Assembly (NCBI GenBank): GCA_035759665.1
Contig: DASTUM010000132.1
Coordinates: forward strand, 1 to 23,688
Length of the DNA stretch: 23,688 bases
Reading direction: 5' to 3'
DNA from: Micavibrio_A sp035759665
Lineage (GTDB): Bacteria; Pseudomonadota; Alphaproteobacteria; Micavibrionales; Micavibrionaceae
Shown here: piece after piece, positions 20,581-23,688 of the stretch
Layout: every line of letters starts with the position of its first letter
Numbering within the stretch: position 1 is the stretch's first letter
The notes under the pieces: model-generated
Told to the model about the DNA's origin: nothing
Seen by the model: the letters and a program-made list of their open reading frames with translations, nothing else
The model's database searches: none
Translations under genes and position numbers: made by a program

Positions 20581-21380
20581 GGAAGACTCCCTTCAAAGCT
20601 GTAGGCGACCGGGCCGGTCATCAGGACATGGCCGTCCGACTCCCGCCATTCGATCGACAAATCTCCCCCATCCAGCGTTACCAACACGCGGCGGTCCGTT
20701 AGGTTGCGCCGGATGGCGGCCACAGCGGCAGCACAGGCCCCCGTCCCGCAGGCCTGAGTTATGCCGGCGCCACGCTCCCATACCCGCATCCGCAGATGGT
20801 CTTTTCCGTGAATGCTAACGTATTCAACATTTGTACGTTCCGGAAAAAGCGGATCGTGTTCTACTTTTGGCCCCAACTTATCCACATGCACATCCAGCGT
20901 ATTTTCACAGAAATACACACAATGAGGATTTCCCATAGATACACCCACAGGATCGCCTGAAAGCGGCAAATGGAGTGTATCACATTGTTCTGATAAAGGA
21001 ATTTCATCCCATTCAAGCCTCGGGGTACCCATATCGACAGTCACCTGGGCATTTTCCGTATGCGTACATTCCAGAATCCCGGACACAGTCTCCACCGTAC
21101 AGGTTTTGATGCCCGTTTCCTTCATCATAAGGTCGGCGACACAGCGTGTGGCGTTGCCGCAGGCTTCGGCTTCCGACCCGTCGAGATTATAAATGCGCAT
21201 GAAAACGCCGTTTTTAATTTTAGATTCACCTAATATGACGAGCTGGTCAAACCCCACCCCGCGGCGGCGGTCACCGATGGCGCGGATCCGGTCGGCGGAC
21301 AGGTTCAAAGGCTCATTTCGGCCATCCAGAATGACGAAGTCGTTCCCCAGCCCGTGCATTTTTCGAAATAAAAGCGGCAT
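20577..21380 (-). CDS. dapF: Diaminopimelate epimerase
   Basis: A 267-residue cytoplasmic enzyme converting LL- to meso-diaminopimelate for peptidoglycan and lysine synthesis, without a cofactor. The two catalytic cysteines are Cys74 in EACGNATRC and Cys211 in QACGTGACA. Other family motifs are KMHGLGNDFVILD at the start, RGVGFDQL, NLDGSEAE, MGNPHCV and TNVEYV. Start ATG 21380 is chosen over an upstream GTG at 21389 because the GTG lies inside the predicted -10 element. No Shine-Dalgarno exists; seven bases (GCCCCCC) separate the -10 element from the ATG. The downstream lipoprotein start overlaps its stop, making an operon. Confidence 0.97.
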   Translation of the reverse strand: MPLLFRKMHGLGNDFVILDGRNEPLNLSADRIRAIGDRRRGVGFDQLVILGESKIKNGVFMRIYNLDGSEAEACGNATRCVADLMMKETGIKTCTVETVSGILECTHTENAQVTVDMGTPRLEWDEIPLSEQCDTLHLPLSGDPVGVSMGNPHCVYFCENTLDVHVDKLGPKVEHDPLFPERTNVEYVSIHGKDHLRMRVWERGAGITQACGTGACAAAVAAIRRNLTDRRVLVTLDGGDLSIEWRESDGHVLMTGPVAYSFEGSLP

Positions 21381-21387
21381 GGGGGGC

Positions 21388-21417
21388 ACTATAGGGCGAA
21401 AATGTCATAATTTACAA
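21388..21417 (-). promoter_or_regulatory. Predicted dapF promoter placed for a leaderless transcript
   Basis: On the minus strand TTGTAA (21417-21412), an 18-base spacer and TATAGT (21393-21388) are followed by GCCCCCC and the dapF ATG. TATAGT is a strong -10 element, and transcription would start at or next to the A of the ATG. Confidence 0.5.
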
Positions 21418-21499
21418 GGATTCCTGCCGAACTTTCGCCATCCTCCCTTGTTAGTTAATGAGTATTAACCGCTTTATAGCCGATAAAGGAGTTTTTCGT

Positions 21500-21760
21500 A
21501 TGAAACAGTCCTTTCCCTATACCGAGCCGACCATCTGGGCGCTTCGCAAAAACGTGCGCGCCACGAAGCAGGACAACACCCCCGCCACTCTGTATGAACA
21601 TATATATGGTTATGCCCCTATCAAGGTTTTACCGGGCAGTGAAGAAATTAAGGAAACCGTCCGCAAAGGCAGCGCCGAAAACCCATCCCTCCACATCCTC
21701 AACTCGCAGACCGGTTTTCTGGTCCGCGAGATAGTATCGGACGACCCGTCAAAAGCTTGA
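21500..21760 (+). CDS. Hypothetical soluble protein, 86 residues
   Basis: The ATG at 21500 has an excellent Shine-Dalgarno (AAAGGAG, about 8 bases upstream), so translation is likely; an in-frame ATG at 21458 lacks one. The protein begins MKQSFPYTEPTIWALRK and contains LYEHIYGYAPIKVLPGSEE and SLHILNSQTGFLVREIV, a mixed alpha/beta composition with no membrane segment or signal peptide. I do not recognise a family. It lies upstream of ffh on the same strand with a gap of about 170 bases that holds a REP-like hairpin, so co-transcription with ffh is uncertain. Confidence 0.75.
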   Translation: MKQSFPYTEPTIWALRKNVRATKQDNTPATLYEHIYGYAPIKVLPGSEEIKETVRKGSAENPSLHILNSQTGFLVREIVSDDPSKA

Positions 21761-21882
21761 CAATCCAAGGGTCCTAAGCCTATAACCCATCCAAATTTCC
21801 TGTGATCGGTAATGAAAGCCGTGTCCAAGGATACACCGCAGCCCGCGAAGTTACGCGCACTGCGGCAAAACCGTTTTGATAA

Positions 21883-21915
21883 TTGTCATCCTGAGGGCGT
21901 AGCCCGAAGAATGAT
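21883..21915. repeat. REP-like interspersed repeat fragment before ffh
   Basis: TTGTCATCCTGAG followed by GGGC (21895-21898), GTA, GCCC (21902-21905) and GAAGAATGAT resembles the TCATTCTGAG...GAAGAATC palindromic repeats that I recall from many bacterial genomes. It ends just before the ffh Shine-Dalgarno. Confidence 0.45.
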
Positions 21916-21930
21916 AGAAGCAAGGAATGA

Positions 21931-23481
21931 ATGTTTGACAGTCTGAGCGACAAGCTGGGTTCGATCTTCTCCTCTCTACGGGGCAAAACCCGTTTGAGCG
22001 AGGAAGACGTCAACACCGCCGCCCGCGAAATCCGCGTGGCGCTGCTCGAGGCCGATGTCGCGCTTCCGGTCGTCAAGGAATTCATCGAGAACGTCAAAGC
22101 CAAAGCCGTCGGACAGGATGTCATAAAATCCGTGACGCCGGCGCAGATGGTTGTGAAGATCGTCCATGACGCCTTGGTTGAAATGCTGGGCAGTGAAGCG
22201 AGCGACCTGACATTCGGCCCCGCGCCCTCCTCTTATCTTATGGTCGGCCTGCAGGGGTCGGGGAAAACGACTTCGACGGCGAAGATCGCAAAATTCCTTT
22301 CGGACAAGGGCCGCAAGAAAGTGCTGATGGCCTCGCTCGACACGAGCCGCCCGGCGGCGCAGGAGCAGCTTGGCATTCTCGGCCAGCAGACAGGCGTTAC
22401 GACGCTGGAGATCATCAAGGGACAGACGCCGATCCAGATTACCGAGCGCGCGCTGAAAGAAGCGAAGCTTGGCGGGTTTGATGTGCTGATCCTCGACACA
22501 GCCGGACGCCTCGCCATCGATGAAGCGTTGATGGAAGAAGTCGCTTCTGTTTCCAAGCTCGCAAACCCCGTTGAAAAACTTCTCGTCGTCGATGCGATGA
22601 CGGGGCAGGACGCGGTGAACGTCGCCAAGGCGTTCGATGAGAAAGTCAGCGTGACGGGGATAGTATTGACCCGTATCGACGGCGATGCGCGCGGCGGTGC
22701 GGCGCTGTCCATGCGCGCGGTTACGGGCAAGCCGATCAAACTGATGGGCGTCGGTGAGAAGTGGGATGCGCTGGAGCCGTTCCATCCCGACCGTATCGCG
22801 GGGCGCATTCTTGGCATGGGCGACGTTGTCAGCCTCGTCGAACGCGCGGCGGAAACGGTCGATGCCGAAGACGCCGCCCGCATGGCGGAAAAATTCAACG
22901 AAGGCAAATTCGATTTTAACGACCTGCTGGCGCAGTTCCGCCAGATGTCCAAGATGGGCGGCATCGGCGCGCTCGCAAAGATGCTCCCGGGCCTTGGCAA
23001 GATGGCAGCGCAGCTCGAAGGCAAGGTCGATGACAGCCTGATGAAGCGTCAGGAAGCGATCATCCTGTCCATGACGAAGGCGGAGCGCGAAAAGCCGCAA
23101 CTGCTCAACGCCTCGCGCCGCCGCCGGATTGCGGAAGGTTCGGGCATGTCCGTGCAGGATGTCAACAAGCTCTGCAAGCAGCAGGCCGATATGCAGACCA
23201 TGATGAAGCGCATGAAGAAAATGGGCATGGGCAAAATGATGGGCATGATGAAGGGCATGATGGGCGACAAGGATCAGGCTCTGCTCGATGAATCGATGGC
23301 CGAAGAAATGACCGCGGGGAAAATGCCGCAGCTCGGCCCGAACCCGTTCGCGGGCGGAGGACTTCCCGGCCTTGGTGGAAAACTACCGAATTTCGGAGGA
23401 ATGGGCGGAATGCCGGGCCTTGGCGGTATGGGCGGCTTCCCCACGCGCGGTGGCACGAAGAAGAACAGGAAGAAGAGATGA
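21931..23481 (+). CDS. ffh: Signal recognition particle protein Ffh
   Basis: A 516-residue SRP54-type GTPase that binds signal sequences and 4.5S RNA and works with FtsY. N domain 1-90 (FDSLSDKLGSIFSSLRG, IRVALLEADVALPVVK). G domain motifs: GLQGSGKT (106-113), DTSRPAA (137-143), DTAGR (189-193), TRID (247-250) with GDARGGAALS. The methionine-rich M domain after about 325 has SRRRRIAEGSG, the RNA-binding region, and MKRMKKMGMGKMMGMMKGMM. A Gly/Pro/Met-rich tail (GGGLPGLGGK, GGMGGMPGLGG) and basic end (KKNRKKR) extend beyond the E. coli protein of 453 residues. AAGGA lies just before the ATG. rpsP follows, as is usual. Confidence 0.98.
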   Translation: MFDSLSDKLGSIFSSLRGKTRLSEEDVNTAAREIRVALLEADVALPVVKEFIENVKAKAVGQDVIKSVTPAQMVVKIVHDALVEMLGSEASDLTFGPAPSSYLMVGLQGSGKTTSTAKIAKFLSDKGRKKVLMASLDTSRPAAQEQLGILGQQTGVTTLEIIKGQTPIQITERALKEAKLGGFDVLILDTAGRLAIDEALMEEVASVSKLANPVEKLLVVDAMTGQDAVNVAKAFDEKVSVTGIVLTRIDGDARGGAALSMRAVTGKPIKLMGVGEKWDALEPFHPDRIAGRILGMGDVVSLVERAAETVDAEDAARMAEKFNEGKFDFNDLLAQFRQMSKMGGIGALAKMLPGLGKMAAQLEGKVDDSLMKRQEAIILSMTKAEREKPQLLNASRRRRIAEGSGMSVQDVNKLCKQQADMQTMMKRMKKMGMGKMMGMMKGMMGDKDQALLDESMAEEMTAGKMPQLGPNPFAGGGLPGLGGKLPNFGGMGGMPGLGGMGGFPTRGGTKKNRKKR

Positions 23482-23484
23482 ATT

Positions 23485-23555
23485 TGGAAATTAGAAATTG
23501 GAGATTAGAAAAACCCAATCTCCAACTTCCAATATCCAATATCAAATATCTAAAC
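23485..23555. repeat. Heptad-based inverted repeat between ffh and rpsP
   Basis: Seven-base units run in phase on both arms: TGGAAAT, TAGAAAT, TGGAGAT, TAGAAAA (23485-23512), then TCCAACT, TCCAATA, TCCAATA, TCAAATA, TCTAAAC (23521-23555). The arms are inverted copies of an ATTGGAN heptad, and TTGGAGATT (23498-23506) pairs perfectly with AATCTCCAA (23517-23525). It fills almost the entire ffh-rpsP gap. Confidence 0.75.
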
Positions 23556-23571
23556 AAAGGAGACTAAAAAT

Positions 23572-23688
23572 ATGGCACTAGCACTAAGACTGACCCGCGG
23601 TGGTCGTAAAAATCTTCCGCACTACTCGATCGTCGTGGCTGACAAGCGTTATCCGCGCGATGGCCGTTTCATCGAGAAACTGGGAACC
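23572..23688 (+). CDS. rpsP: Ribosomal protein bS16, N-terminal part (3' truncated by window edge)
   Basis: The first 39 codons of small-subunit protein bS16 are visible: MALALRLTRGGRKNLPHYSI, then VVADKRYPRDGRFIEKLGT, the conserved start of the family. The Shine-Dalgarno AAGGAG (23557-23562) lies 9 bases before the ATG. Its position after ffh matches the common ffh-rpsP-rimM-trmD order, so rimM and trmD are expected beyond the window. Confidence 0.97.
   Translation, partial: MALALRLTRGGRKNLPHYSIVVADKRYPRDGRFIEKLGT

Noticed and set aside
21812..21946. A 44-codon frame starting ATG 21812 and overlapping the start of ffh
   Set aside because: Its Shine-Dalgarno is poor, it runs through the REP-like repeat and the ffh ribosome binding site, and its composition is not protein-like.
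1..23688. tRNA, rRNA, 4.5S RNA, CRISPR and transposase search by eye
   Set aside because: No T-loop consensus in a cloverleaf context, no 4.5S core motif, no regularly spaced direct repeats and no transposase or integrase motifs were found.

Overview
The window looks like chromosomal DNA of an alphaproteobacterium, probably an environmental lineage. The evidence is the gene set: a CarD/CdnL regulator beside a seven-iron FdxA ferredoxin, an alphaproteobacterial sigma-32 (RpoH), a DUF2336 protein, the dapF / mtaB / ftsY neighbourhood, and ffh followed by rpsP. I cannot name the genus. Most genes are housekeeping genes of moderately high G+C. No tRNA, rRNA, CRISPR array, transposase or prophage gene was seen. 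The left edge cuts a DNA photolyase and the right edge cuts rpsP.

Layout. 1-2066: end of a photolyase, an LD-carboxypeptidase, and two small unknown genes on the minus strand. 2150-6290: a stress and transcription block with fdxA, carD (long structured leader), a VOC protein, a 54-residue ORF, a metallophosphoesterase homologue that has lost most metal ligands, a decayed LysE-type exporter, and rpoH. 6358-9663: a secreted peptidoglycan-binding-like protein, then a minus-strand M48 lipoprotein/SET-domain pair whose first start codon overlaps the start codon of a divergent thermonuclease-like gene. 9684-13177: proline iminopeptidase, pgk and a DUF2336 protein. 13463-17757: a small disordered protein, a palindromic repeat, AMP nucleosidase, an acyltransferase and ftsY. 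17837-21380: mtaB and dapF, separated by a lipoprotein gene and a second phosphoesterase beside a very A+T-rich stretch. 21500-23688: a small unknown gene, ffh, a heptad repeat and rpsP.

Connections. ffh and ftsY encode both GTPases of the signal recognition particle pathway. dapF, the LD-carboxypeptidase and the peptidoglycan-binding-like protein all relate to the cell wall. Two intergenic sites match the alphaproteobacterial general-stress (EcfG) promoter GGAAC-N16-CGTT exactly. One lies upstream of rpoH, and the other points toward the DUF2336 gene. Near matches precede the peptidoglycan-binding-like and VOC genes, so part of this window may belong to a general-stress regulon.

A second theme is translation initiation. 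fdxA, amn and dapF (mtaB less clearly) have a -10 like element 6-7 bases before the ATG and no Shine-Dalgarno sequence, which suggests leaderless mRNAs. The most unusual gene is the phosphoesterase homologue between carD and rpoH, which keeps the fold's motif positions but not the chemistry.
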